Assembly (NCBI GenBank): GCA_002454125.1
Contig: DKII01000089.1
Location: 1 to 38,569 of the forward strand
From: Novosphingobium sp. UBA6722
GTDB lineage: Bacteria; Pseudomonadota; Alphaproteobacteria; Sphingomonadales; Sphingomonadaceae
Length of the DNA stretch: 38,569 nt
Reading direction: 5' to 3'
Shown here: positions 8,366 through 15,896 of the stretch, piece after piece
How positions within the stretch are numbered: position 1 is the stretch's first letter
How the letters are laid out: each line of letters begins with the position of its first letter
The notes under the pieces: model-generated
Databases searched by the model: none
Seen by the model: only the letters and a program-made list of their open reading frames with translations
What the model was told of the DNA's origin: nothing
Program-made: the position numbers and the translations under genes

Positions 8366-10402
8366 ATGAAGCCGATCCGTTTTGCCCTTGGCCTGGGTCT
8401 GGCGCTCGCCGCCACGCCGGCGCTGGCCCAGCAGGCGCCGGTTTCGGCCAGCTCGCCCGACGGCGCGGTCAGCGTCACCGTGTCGATCGATGGCGATGGC
8501 CGCGCAGCCTATGCCGTGACCCGCAAGGGCAAGCCGATCATCGCGCCCTCGCGCCTGGGCTTCCTGTTCACCGATGAGGCCAAGATCGAGCGCCGCCTGA
8601 CCATCACGGGCCAGGAAGTCCGCGACTTTGACGAGACCTGGACCCAGCCCTGGGGTGAGTGGGCCAGCATCCGCAACCGCTACCGCGAGTTCAAGGTCCA
8701 CCTGAAGGAAACGACCGCGCTGGCGCGGGTCTTCACCGTCACTTTCCGGCTTTATGAGGACGGTGTCGGCTTTCGCTACGAGTTTCCGCAGCAGCCCAAC
8801 ATGGCGAAGACCAATATCGCCGACGAGCTGACCGAATTCGCCTTTGCCCAGGATGGGACCGCCTGGTGGAAGCCGGCCTATCTGTGGAACCGCGAGGAAT
8901 ATCTCTACAACAAGACCGGCCTGTCATCGGTTTCGACCGCCGCGACGCCGATCACGATCAAGTTGACCGATGGCACCCATGTCGCGCTGCATGAAGCGGC
9001 GCTGGTCGACTTTTCGGGCATGAATGTGACCCGGACCGAAGGCACGACCCTGCGCGCCAATCTCACCCCCGGCGCGGGCGGGCCCAAGGTTCAGAAGAGC
9101 GGGGCCTGGAATACCCCCTGGCGCACGCTGATCATCGCCGACAATGCCCCTGGCATTTACCACAGCCACCTGATGCTGAACCTCAACGAGCCCAACAAGC
9201 TGGGCGACATGAGTTGGTTCAAGCCGGGCAAGTTTGCCGGCGTGTGGTGGAACATGATCAAGGGCGAATGGTCGTGGGCGCGCGGGCCGAAGCACGGCGC
9301 GACCAATGCCAACGTCAAGGCCTACATCGATTTCGCCGCTGCCAACGGCATCCCCAACGTGCTGGTCGAAGGCTGGAACGTGGGCTGGGACGGTGACTGG
9401 TTCGGCAACGGCTGGGACATGGATTTCACCAAGCCGACCGAAGACTTCGATATCGCCATGCTTTCCGCTTACGGCAAGAAGAAGGGCGTCAAGCTGGTCG
9501 GCCACCACGAAACCGGCGGCGCGGTAACCCATTACGACAATCAGCTGGACCGCAGCTTTGCCTTTGCCGCCAAGCACGGGATGATGGTGGTCAAGACCGG
9601 CTATGTCACCGATGCCGCCCAGCTGGAGCGCGTCGATCCCGACGGCACCAAGCGCCGTGAATGGCTTGAGGGCCAGTGGATGACCAACCACTTCGTCCGC
9701 GTTGCCGAGACTGCCGCCAAGCACAAGATCGCCTTTGACAGCCACGAGCCGGTCAAGGGCACCGGTCTGCACCGCACCTATCCCAACTGGGTGGCGCGCG
9801 AAGGCATGCGCGGCATGGAATACAACGCCTGGATCGGCGGCAAGAACCCGCCCGAGCACGAAGCGAACCTGGTCTTCACCCGGATGCTCGAAGGGCCGAT
9901 GGACTTCACCCCCGGCGTGCTGAGCCTGAAGGGCTCGGAGAACAGCGACATCCTCTCGACCATTGCCAAGCAGCTGGCGCTTTACGTGGTGATCTATTCG
10001 CCGGTGCAGATGGTGGCCGATACGCCCGAGAACTACGCGAAGTTCCCGAAGGAAATGAAGTTCATCCGCGACGTTCCGACCGACTGGCAGGAAACCCGCG
10101 TCCTCAATGGTGAGATCGGCGACTATGTCACGATCGCCCGCAAGGAGCGTGGCGGCGAGGGCTGGTATGTCGGCGCCGTAGGTGATGAGAACGCCCAGAC
10201 CGTGTCGTTCAAGCTCGACTTCCTTAGCCCCGGCAAGCGCTACAAGGCGGAAATCTATCGCGACGGTGACGATGCCGATTACCGCACCGACAAGCGCCAC
10301 TCGATCATGATCGAGAGCAAGGTGCTGACCAGCGCCGACAGCCTGACCATGCGGATCGCGCCGGGCGGCGGCTTCGCGATCCGGCTGGTACCGGCCAAGT
10401 GA
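8366..10402 (+). CDS. Secreted GH97 alpha-glucosidase, SusB-like inverting type
   Basis: The 678-residue enzyme should release glucose from the non-reducing ends of maltodextrins in the periplasm. The start at ATG 8366 has GGGAGAG at 8351-8357 and gives a clean signal peptide (1-22, TPALAQQ). Key SusB residues can be placed by motif: Glu210 (LHEAAL) for the calcium-binding Glu194, Glu382 (GHHET) for the base Glu439, Glu461 (DSHEP) for Glu508 and Glu485 (RGMEYN) for the acid Glu532. The 24-residue spacing between the last two is the same as in SusB. This pattern points to the inverting branch, not the retaining alpha-galactosidase branch, which uses an aspartate nucleophile. The gene lies one base after the GH13 glucosidase and overlaps the esterase start (GTGA). 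Confidence 0.93.
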   Translation: MKPIRFALGLGLALAATPALAQQAPVSASSPDGAVSVTVSIDGDGRAAYAVTRKGKPIIAPSRLGFLFTDEAKIERRLTITGQEVRDFDETWTQPWGEWASIRNRYREFKVHLKETTALARVFTVTFRLYEDGVGFRYEFPQQPNMAKTNIADELTEFAFAQDGTAWWKPAYLWNREEYLYNKTGLSSVSTAATPITIKLTDGTHVALHEAALVDFSGMNVTRTEGTTLRANLTPGAGGPKVQKSGAWNTPWRTLIIADNAPGIYHSHLMLNLNEPNKLGDMSWFKPGKFAGVWWNMIKGEWSWARGPKHGATNANVKAYIDFAAANGIPNVLVEGWNVGWDGDWFGNGWDMDFTKPTEDFDIAMLSAYGKKKGVKLVGHHETGGAVTHYDNQLDRSFAFAAKHGMMVVKTGYVTDAAQLERVDPDGTKRREWLEGQWMTNHFVRVAETAAKHKIAFDSHEPVKGTGLHRTYPNWVAREGMRGMEYNAWIGGKNPPEHEANLVFTRMLEGPMDFTPGVLSLKGSENSDILSTIAKQLALYVVIYSPVQMVADTPENYAKFPKEMKFIRDVPTDWQETRVLNGEIGDYVTIARKERGGEGWYVGAVGDENAQTVSFKLDFLSPGKRYKAEIYRDGDDADYRTDKRHSIMIESKVLTSADSLTMRIAPGGGFAIRLVPAK

Positions 10403-11310
10403 GGCTGCCGGGCGGCCTGCTGGCGCTACTTGGCGCCTTGCTGGCCGTCCCCGCGCTCGCGCGCGAACAGACCGGGCGGTTCCTGGAATACGAACACGTT
10501 GCCGCCGCTGGCCTGCCCGAACAGCGGCTGACGATCTGGCTGCCGCCGGGCTACGACAAGGGTTCGAAGCGCTACCCGGTGCTCTACATGCATGACGGGC
10601 ACAACCTGTTCGATCCGGCCAAGAGCAACTTCAACAAGGTCTGGGCGGCAGACAAGGCGATGCTGGCGGCGGTCAAATCGGGTAAGGTGGAACCGCACAT
10701 CATCATCGGCGTCTGGGCACCGGGCCGGGACCGCTATCGCCAGTATCTGCCGCAGACGATCTACCAGACCGCGAGCGGCACCCCGCGCGCGGCGATGGAC
10801 GCGATGATCGAGGGGCCGGTGATCAGCGATGCCTACCTTGCCTGGCTGGCCGGCCCGCTTAAGCAATGGGTCGATGCCAGTTTCCGCACCCGGCCGGGGC
10901 GCGACGACACCGCGATCATGGGATCGAGCATGGGCGGCCTGATGAGCTGCTATGCCTTCCTGGAGCGCGCCGAAACCTATGGCCGGGCCGGCTGCGTCTC
11001 GTCGCACTGGCCGGCCGCTGATCCAACCAAGGTCGGGCCGGCCAATCCGGAGCTAATCGCCTTGTGGGATGGCTGGTTTGCCGCGCGGCTCGGCCAGCCG
11101 AACGGGCGGCGGGTGTGGATGGACCACGGCACGGCCACGCTCGATGCCTTCTACGCGCCCTACCAGCAGAAAATTGACGTGCGCTTTGCCGCCAGCGGCT
11201 GGCAGCGCGGACGCGACTGGGAAAGCAAGGTCTACGAAGGCGCCGAGCACGAAGAGAACGCCTGGGCGCGGCGCCTGCCCGAAGTGTTCGGCTGGCTGCT
11301 GCGGAAGTAG
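10399..11310 (+). CDS. Secreted esterase, alpha/beta hydrolase of the esterase D / enterochelin esterase type (PF00756)
   Basis: The 303-residue protein starts at GTG 10399, overlapping the GH97 stop by four bases. It has a signal peptide (1-21, AVPALARE). The fold is an alpha/beta hydrolase of the PF00756 group: LTIWLPPGYDKGSKRYPVLYMHDGHNLFD near the N-terminus, the nucleophile Ser177 in the GSSMGG elbow, and His284 in EGAEHEENAW; Asp242 (WMDHGT) is a likely third member. As the last gene of the maltodextrin operon it may remove acyl groups from the glucan or a linked compound, but the substrate is not readable. The stop (11310) directly abuts the stop of the convergent Lrp gene (11311), leaving no room for an intrinsic terminator. 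Confidence 0.85.
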   Translation: MRLPGGLLALLGALLAVPALAREQTGRFLEYEHVAAAGLPEQRLTIWLPPGYDKGSKRYPVLYMHDGHNLFDPAKSNFNKVWAADKAMLAAVKSGKVEPHIIIGVWAPGRDRYRQYLPQTIYQTASGTPRAAMDAMIEGPVISDAYLAWLAGPLKQWVDASFRTRPGRDDTAIMGSSMGGLMSCYAFLERAETYGRAGCVSSHWPAADPTKVGPANPELIALWDGWFAARLGQPNGRRVWMDHGTATLDAFYAPYQQKIDVRFAASGWQRGRDWESKVYEGAEHEENAWARRLPEVFGWLLRK

Positions 11311-11790
11311 TTAAGTCGGCCGAGGTAGGGCGGTCGTCGCCTTCATCCGTTCCATCGAGAAGCTGGAGCTTACGTCCGCCAGGTCGGGGATCGCGGCGAT
11401 CAGCTTGCGATAGATCCGGTCGTAGTGAGCGATATCGCGCACCACCAGCTTGAGCAGGTAATCGACATCGCCGGCCATGCGGTGACACTCGACAATCTCG
11501 TCAATTGCCGTGACCCCGCGCGAGAAGGCTTCAAGCCAGGCCGGGTCGTGGCGGTTGGTGCGGATCGAGACGAAGACCGTGGTTGCCAGCCCCAGCTTGG
11601 TCGGATCCACCAGCGCCACGCGGCGGGCGATGATCCCGCTGTCCTCCAGCCGCTTGATCCGCCGCCAGCAGGCATTGCTGGAGAGGCCGACGCGGTCCCC
11701 CACGTCCTGCACGGCGAGCGAAGCGTCCGACTGCAACACTCCCAAGATTGCCCAGTCTATCGAATCTAATTGCAAAATATCGCTCTGCAT
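11311..11790 (-). CDS. Lrp/AsnC family transcriptional regulator
   Basis: A 159-residue DNA-binding regulator: winged helix at residues 8-57 (LDSIDWAILGVLQSDASLAVQDVGDRVGLSSNACWRRIKRLEDSGII in family terms), then the RAM ligand domain (ATTVFVSIRT to the end) with the family pattern EIVECHRMAGDVDYLLKLVV. Such proteins form octamers or hexadecamers that sense an amino acid. I place the start at ATG 11790, which gives the usual short lead before the first helix. The frame also stays open to ATG 11826, adding 12 residues. Neither start has a convincing ribosome site. It diverges from the DUF6356 gene, and a pair of inverted repeats frames the shared promoter. Target genes and ligand are unknown. 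Confidence 0.88.
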   Translation of the reverse strand: MQSDILQLDSIDWAILGVLQSDASLAVQDVGDRVGLSSNACWRRIKRLEDSGIIARRVALVDPTKLGLATTVFVSIRTNRHDPAWLEAFSRGVTAIDEIVECHRMAGDVDYLLKLVVRDIAHYDRIYRKLIAAIPDLADVSSSFSMERMKATTALPRPT

Positions 11791-11868
11791 TGGGATGAAA
11801 TAGCACTGAAGTGCCGCGTATGCCATAAAAAGGGTGATGATCTTGCATCCAGGCCGCGATATCTTTGC
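11772..11868. promoter_or_regulatory. Widely spaced inverted repeat framing the Lrp/DUF6356 divergent promoter
   Basis: GCAAAATATCGC (11772-11783) is repeated in inverted orientation as GCGATATCTTTGC (11856-11868), identical apart from one inserted base. The left copy lies in the first codons of the Lrp gene (for the 11790 start) and the right copy 24 bases before the DUF6356 start. The centre-to-centre distance is about 84 bases, close to eight helical turns. Lrp-type proteins often bind several phased sites and wrap DNA, so these are candidate autoregulatory sites. The interpretation is inference. Confidence 0.4.
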
Positions 11869-11892
11869 GTCAGATTTGGGGAGAGCCAGCCA

Positions 11893-12138
11893 ATGTCACT
11901 CAAGACCCTGTTCACCGAGCATCCTGCCAGTGTCGATGAAACCTATACCGAGCACCTGGCCATGGCGTCGGGCTTTGGCGTGCGGATGATCCTGGGCGGC
12001 TTTGCCTGCCTGCTCCACGGGATCTTCCCGTTCCTGTTCGTGAAGACCGGCTCCGCGCAGATTTCGACCCTGCACGAGCGCATGGTTGAGAACCGCCGCA
12101 CCAAGCAGATGCCGGCGATCCTCGATTTCGTGATCTGA
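11893..12138 (+). CDS. Small DUF6356 family protein
   Basis: An 81-residue protein starting at ATG 11893 with GGGGAGAG at 11878-11885. It reads SVDETYTEHLAMASGFGVRMILGGFACLLHGIFPFLFVKTGS, the pattern of the DUF6356 family found in sphingomonads and relatives. The central stretch of about 22 residues (FGVRMILGGFACLLHGIFPFLF) is hydrophobic enough for one membrane segment. The C-terminal part (STLHERMVENRR) is charged. Function is unknown. A strong bidirectional terminator follows the stop. Confidence 0.8.
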   Translation: MSLKTLFTEHPASVDETYTEHLAMASGFGVRMILGGFACLLHGIFPFLFVKTGSAQISTLHERMVENRRTKQMPAILDFVI

Positions 12139-12146
12139 ACAAAAAA

Positions 12147-12171
12147 CCGGCCCGGCGCTGAGCCGGACCGG
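12147..12171. terminator. Bidirectional intrinsic terminator between DUF6356 and alcohol dehydrogenase genes
   Basis: CCGGCCCGGC (from 12147) pairs with GCCGG-A-CCGG (12162-12171) around a short GCTGA loop. A run of As precedes the stem (12141-12146) and a T-rich stretch (TTCCTTGTTT) follows, so it can stop transcription from both convergent genes. Confidence 0.85.
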
Positions 12172-12199
12172 TTCCTTGTTTCAGCCTTGCGGCGCTGGC

Positions 12200-14302
12200 T
12201 CAGTGCGCGCCGAGCTTCTTGTCCTCATTGGCGCGCATGACTACCCAGAGCCGGATCGCTTCGATCTGTTCGGGTGTGAACTGGCCCTTCCAGCCAACCA
12301 TCCCGTTCTGCTTGAGCAGGCCATCGTGGACAATTTCCTGCCACAGCTTGGGATTGCCCAGCGCTACCGAGTGACGCAGGTCAGGGTTGAGCACCCCAGC
12401 CACCGCGGTCGAGCCGTGGCAGACGCTGCACGAATTGGTGTAGGCCTTCATGCCGATCGCGATCTGCTGCGGGGTGCCGCTGGCAGGCGGGGGATCGAGC
12501 ACGCGCTTCACCTCTTCGGGCGCGGTCGGCAGGGTGCCCTTGGCGCCCAGCTTGAACACCAGCAGGCGGCTGATGTTGGGCGTGATCCGCTTGGTCACCA
12601 GCTTGCCGGCCGAAACGTCCCAGACGCCGCCCCAGCCGACCATGACCGCGACGTATTGCTCACCGTCGATCATGTAGGTCATCGGCGCGGCCAGGATCCC
12701 GCTCTGCGCCGGGAAGGACCACAGCTGCTTGCCGGTGTCGGCGGCATAGGCGCGGAATTCACCGAGCGCGGTGCCCTGGAACACCAGGTTGCCGGCCGTG
12801 GCGAGCGTGCCGCCATTGGTCGGGGTTTCCTGCGGAACCTTCCACTTGATCGTGCCGGTGACCGGATCGAAGGCGACCAGCGCCCCGGTCATTGCCGCTG
12901 CCGTTGCCTGGCGGATCGCCTGGTCCGGCGGCAGGTTGCCAGCCGAAGCGTCGATCCCCAGCTGGAAGCCGGTCGTGCCGGGCTTCCAGTCCGGATCATG
13001 GGCATAGACCTGCGGCGTGTTGTTGGTCGGGATATAGACCAGCCCGGTCTTGGGGCTGTAGCTCATCGGCGTCCACGAGTGGGCCCCGACTGCGCCAGGG
13101 AAGCCCAGGAAGGGCTTGTTCGTCAGCTCGTACTTGGCTTCGGGATTGACATCGGGCTTGCCAGTTTTGGGATCGAGGCCCTTGGCCCAGTTGATCCCTT
13201 CGACGAACGGCTTGCCCGAAATGAACTCACCAGTCGCGGCATCGAGCACATAGAAGAACCCGTTCTTGGGCGCGTGCATGATGACGTGGCGGGGCTTGCC
13301 GCCAATGGTCAGGTCGGCAACGGTGATCTGCTGGTTGCTGTCAAAGTCCCAGCGATCTTCCGGGGTTTCCTGGAAGTGCCAGACATATTCGCCCGTGTCC
13401 GGCTTAATCGCCACGATCGAGGCAGTGTAAAGGCTGTCGCCCGCGCCATCGGTGTTGCGATAGGCCGGGTTCCACGGTTCGGCATTGGCCGTGCCAAAGA
13501 ACACCAGATCGGTCTTGGGGTCATAGGTGATCGAATCCCACACCGTGCCGCCGCCGCCGCGCTTCCAGAAATCGCCGCTCCAGGTCTTGACCGCAGCGTC
13601 GAGGTGCTTGCCGTCCTGCGGCTTCGACGGGTCGCCCGGAACGGTGTAGAACCGCCACAGTTCGTCACCCGTTTCGGCATCGAAGGCAGCCAGATAGCCG
13701 CGGGTGAAATATTCCGCCCCGGCCGAACCGATCAGCACGCGGCCTTTGACGATCCGCGGTGCCCCGGTGATCGCCATGTGCGAACCTTCGGGAATGGTCA
13801 GCTTCTTCCAGACGACCTTGCCGGTCTTGGCGTCAAGCGCGACGAGATGCCCGTCGAGCGTGCCGACGTAGACCTTGTTGCCATAGAGCGCGACGCCGCG
13901 GTTGACCGCGTCGCAGCAGACCTCGACCAGTTTTTCGCGCGGAACCTGGGGATCATAGGACCACTTGAGCGCGCCGGTCTTGGCGTCATAGGCCTTAACC
14001 ATCGACCAGGCGGTGGTGGTGTAAAGCACGCCATCGTGCATCAGCGGCGTGGCTTCCTGCCCGCGCGCCGTATCGAGATCGGCCGACCAGGCCAGGCCCA
14101 GCTGGCTGACGTTGCCATCGTTGATCGCAGTCAGGGTGGAGAAGCGCTGCTCGCCATAGTCGCGCCCGTAAGAGAGCCATTCGCCCTCTGCCGCCGCCAG
14201 GATCTTGGCGTCGGTGACGCCCTCGGTCGCCGGTGGTGAAACCGATTTTCCGCACCCGGCCAGCGCCAGCAGCGCGGCAGCAGCAAGCAGCCTCAAACGC
14301 AT
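12200..14302 (-). CDS. Quinohemoprotein (PQQ, haem c) alcohol dehydrogenase, predicted lipoprotein
   Basis: A 700-residue type II alcohol dehydrogenase that oxidises alcohols with PQQ and passes electrons to its own haem c. I use ATG 14302, nine bases after GGAAGGGG; ATG 14311 has no spacing from that site. The leader ends in the lipobox LAGC (Cys17), so the protein should be lipid-anchored. An eight-bladed propeller follows with W-type repeats (VVWKK, ELWRF, YVWHF). The vicinal disulfide Cys129-Cys130 (VEVCCDAVNRG) and the catalytic Asp region RWDFD (317-321) are visible. The C-terminal cytochrome domain holds CSVCH (625-629) and a probable axial Met658 (NGMVGW). No PQQ synthesis gene or partner cytochrome lies nearby. 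The substrate is unknown. Confidence 0.93.
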   Translation of the reverse strand: MRLRLLAAAALLALAGCGKSVSPPATEGVTDAKILAAAEGEWLSYGRDYGEQRFSTLTAINDGNVSQLGLAWSADLDTARGQEATPLMHDGVLYTTTAWSMVKAYDAKTGALKWSYDPQVPREKLVEVCCDAVNRGVALYGNKVYVGTLDGHLVALDAKTGKVVWKKLTIPEGSHMAITGAPRIVKGRVLIGSAGAEYFTRGYLAAFDAETGDELWRFYTVPGDPSKPQDGKHLDAAVKTWSGDFWKRGGGGTVWDSITYDPKTDLVFFGTANAEPWNPAYRNTDGAGDSLYTASIVAIKPDTGEYVWHFQETPEDRWDFDSNQQITVADLTIGGKPRHVIMHAPKNGFFYVLDAATGEFISGKPFVEGINWAKGLDPKTGKPDVNPEAKYELTNKPFLGFPGAVGAHSWTPMSYSPKTGLVYIPTNNTPQVYAHDPDWKPGTTGFQLGIDASAGNLPPDQAIRQATAAAMTGALVAFDPVTGTIKWKVPQETPTNGGTLATAGNLVFQGTALGEFRAYAADTGKQLWSFPAQSGILAAPMTYMIDGEQYVAVMVGWGGVWDVSAGKLVTKRITPNISRLLVFKLGAKGTLPTAPEEVKRVLDPPPASGTPQQIAIGMKAYTNSCSVCHGSTAVAGVLNPDLRHSVALGNPKLWQEIVHDGLLKQNGMVGWKGQFTPEQIEAIRLWVVMRANEDKKLGAH

Positions 14303-14374
14303 TGCATCCATCCCCTTCCATCTGGCGGGCCTGGATCTTCCCGGATCCGGCTCCTTTGTTCGGGCACTCTGCCG

Positions 14375-14390
14375 TTAATCGCGCGGTTAA
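14375..14390. promoter_or_regulatory. 16-bp dyad TTAATCG-CG-CGGTTAA upstream of the Tat-exported hydrolase gene
   Basis: The site reads TTAATCG, two bases, CGGTTAA, a palindrome with one mismatched pair. It lies 61 bases before the hydrolase start and 72 bases before the divergent dehydrogenase start. The same 16-bp pattern, differing only in the two central bases, occurs at 26447-26462 before the cytochrome P450 gene. This suggests one regulator, perhaps TetR-like, acting on both. Confidence 0.5.
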
Positions 14391-14451
14391 GCTAGCCCTC
14401 TTGTGCAGTCCCGGTTATGATCACGCCGGGTGGGGCACCAGGAGCTTGGCG

Positions 14452-15321
14452 ATGTGTGATGACCTGACCGCGATCGAGGAACAACAGGCGCTGGACGCGC
14501 GCGGGATCGATCGCCGCAGCTTTGCTGCATTGGGCGTAGCGAGCCTGGGCGTGCTGGCCGCGCCGCTGGCGGCCAAGGCCCCGGCCGGGCTGGCCGAGCA
14601 GATGGTCACGGTGACCACGCCCGATGGCAAGCTTGATGCCTTTTTCGTCCACCCGGTTAAGGGCCGGCACCCCGCCGTGATCCTCTGGCCCGACATTGCC
14701 GGCCTGCGCGAAGCCTACAAGGTGATGGCGCGGCGGCTGGCCGCCGATGGGCACGCCGTGCTGGTGCTGAACCAGTACTACCGTTCCGCCCCCGCCCCGC
14801 ATTTCGACGCGATCACCCAGTGGCGCACGCCCGAGGGCCAGGCCAAGCTGCGGCCGATGATCCCGCTGCTCACGCCCGAAGCAATCGAGCGCGATGCCAA
14901 GGCGGCGGTTGCCTGGCTCGATGGCCAGAAGGCGGTCGACAAGAAGCGCGGTATCGGCTCATCCGGCTATTGCATGGGCGGGCCCTTCACCGTGCGCACG
15001 GCCCACGCCGTACCGGGCCGGGTCCGCGCGGCGGCCTCGTTCCATGGCGGTTCGCTGGTGACGGACAAGCCCGACAGCCCGCACCAGCTGCTGAAAGCGA
15101 CCAAGGCCGGCTATCTCTTCGCCATCGCCCGCAACGACGATGCCCGCGCGCCGGGGGACAAGGACGCGCTGCGCGATGCGGCGAAAGCGGCGGGTCGTCC
15201 GGCCGAAGTGGAAGTCTATCCGGCCGACCACGGCTGGTGCACGCTCGATTCGCCGGTGTTTGACAAGGTTCAGGCCGACCGCGCGTGGGAGCGGATGCTG
15301 GCCTTGTTCAAGACGCTTTAG
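14452..15321 (+). CDS. Tat-exported dienelactone-hydrolase family protein
   Basis: A 289-residue alpha/beta hydrolase starting at ATG 14452, seven bases after AGGAG (14440-14444). Residues 18-40 are a twin-arginine signal (IDRRSFAALGVASLGVLAAP), so it is exported folded. The dienelactone hydrolase signature GYCMGG places a cysteine nucleophile at Cys174. Asp229 or Asp230 (ARNDDARAP) and His260 (PADHGW) can complete a Cys-Asp-His triad. The family hydrolyses enol-lactones in chloroaromatic breakdown, but many exported members have other or unknown substrates. The gene diverges from the quinohemoprotein dehydrogenase and ends in a TTAG overlap with the convergent gene at 15318. A 16-bp dyad shared with the P450 promoter lies upstream. 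Confidence 0.87.
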   Translation: MCDDLTAIEEQQALDARGIDRRSFAALGVASLGVLAAPLAAKAPAGLAEQMVTVTTPDGKLDAFFVHPVKGRHPAVILWPDIAGLREAYKVMARRLAADGHAVLVLNQYYRSAPAPHFDAITQWRTPEGQAKLRPMIPLLTPEAIERDAKAAVAWLDGQKAVDKKRGIGSSGYCMGGPFTVRTAHAVPGRVRAAASFHGGSLVTDKPDSPHQLLKATKAGYLFAIARNDDARAPGDKDALRDAAKAAGRPAEVEVYPADHGWCTLDSPVFDKVQADRAWERMLALFKTL

Positions 15322-15788
15322 TCCGCTGTCGGGACCTGCTTCTTCAGCTTCACCAGCGTGACCATCTCGTCATAGAGCTCGATCATGTGGCTGGCATGCC
15401 ACTGGTCGAGCACGCAGCGGACCCGGCCGAAGAAAGCCGGAACCTCGTCCAGCAGATAGGACCGGCGGCCATTTTCGGCGCGGCTTTCGGGTTCGATGAT
15501 TTCGATCCCCTGGCCGCGCAGGTAGGACACGGTTTCGTCGATGTGCTGAGCCAGCGCGATCTTGCGCAGTTCGTTGCTGCCGCTGCGGGCGTGGCCCAGT
15601 TCTTCCTTGGCCTTGGCCATCAGATCGTCGACGTACTGCGAAACGCGGTCCATGTTCTCGCGCTTCAGCGCGATCATCTTGTCGACATAGTCCTGCTGGA
15701 CGCGCAGCCGCGCCGTGTCCGGATGCTCCGAACCCCAGAAGGCCTGCCCGAAATCCATCGGCTTATGCTGGATCATATCCCGGTCCAC
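15318..15788 (-). CDS. Hypothetical helical protein
   Basis: A 156-residue protein I do not recognise. It is rich in charged residues and predicted to be mostly helical, with no signal peptide or membrane segment (for example RVQQDYVDKMIALKRENMDRVSQYVDDLMAKAKEELGHARSG in part). It contains single Cys and Trp residues and no obvious catalytic motif. The GTG at 15788 gives the longest frame; an ATG at 15776 is an alternative, and no clear ribosome site decides between them. The stop overlaps that of the convergent hydrolase by four bases. Codon use fits its neighbours, so it is likely a real gene. It diverges from msrB across about 110 bases. Confidence 0.7.
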   Translation of the reverse strand: MDRDMIQHKPMDFGQAFWGSEHPDTARLRVQQDYVDKMIALKRENMDRVSQYVDDLMAKAKEELGHARSGSNELRKIALAQHIDETVSYLRGQGIEIIEPESRAENGRRSYLLDEVPAFFGRVRCVLDQWHASHMIELYDEMVTLVKLKKQVPTAD

Positions 15789-15896
15789 TGCTTTCGACCG
15801 GGCCGGTATAGGGCCTTATGCTTACGACAGAGTTAAGCATGTCCGGTTGCCGGATCGACTGATCGACCCCATATTCCGGCTTCGAGGAGACTGGAC

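Noticed and set aside
12176..14239. Plus-strand frame of 687 codons opposite the alcohol dehydrogenase
   Set aside because: It begins in the terminator region, is rich in Arg, Gly and His, and opposes a protein with clear PQQ and haem motifs.
14375..14390. Reading the 16-bp dyad as a CtrA site
   Set aside because: CtrA sites are TTAA-N7-TTAA; here the spacing is eight in both copies and the inner CG bases are also conserved, which suits a dyad-binding repressor better.
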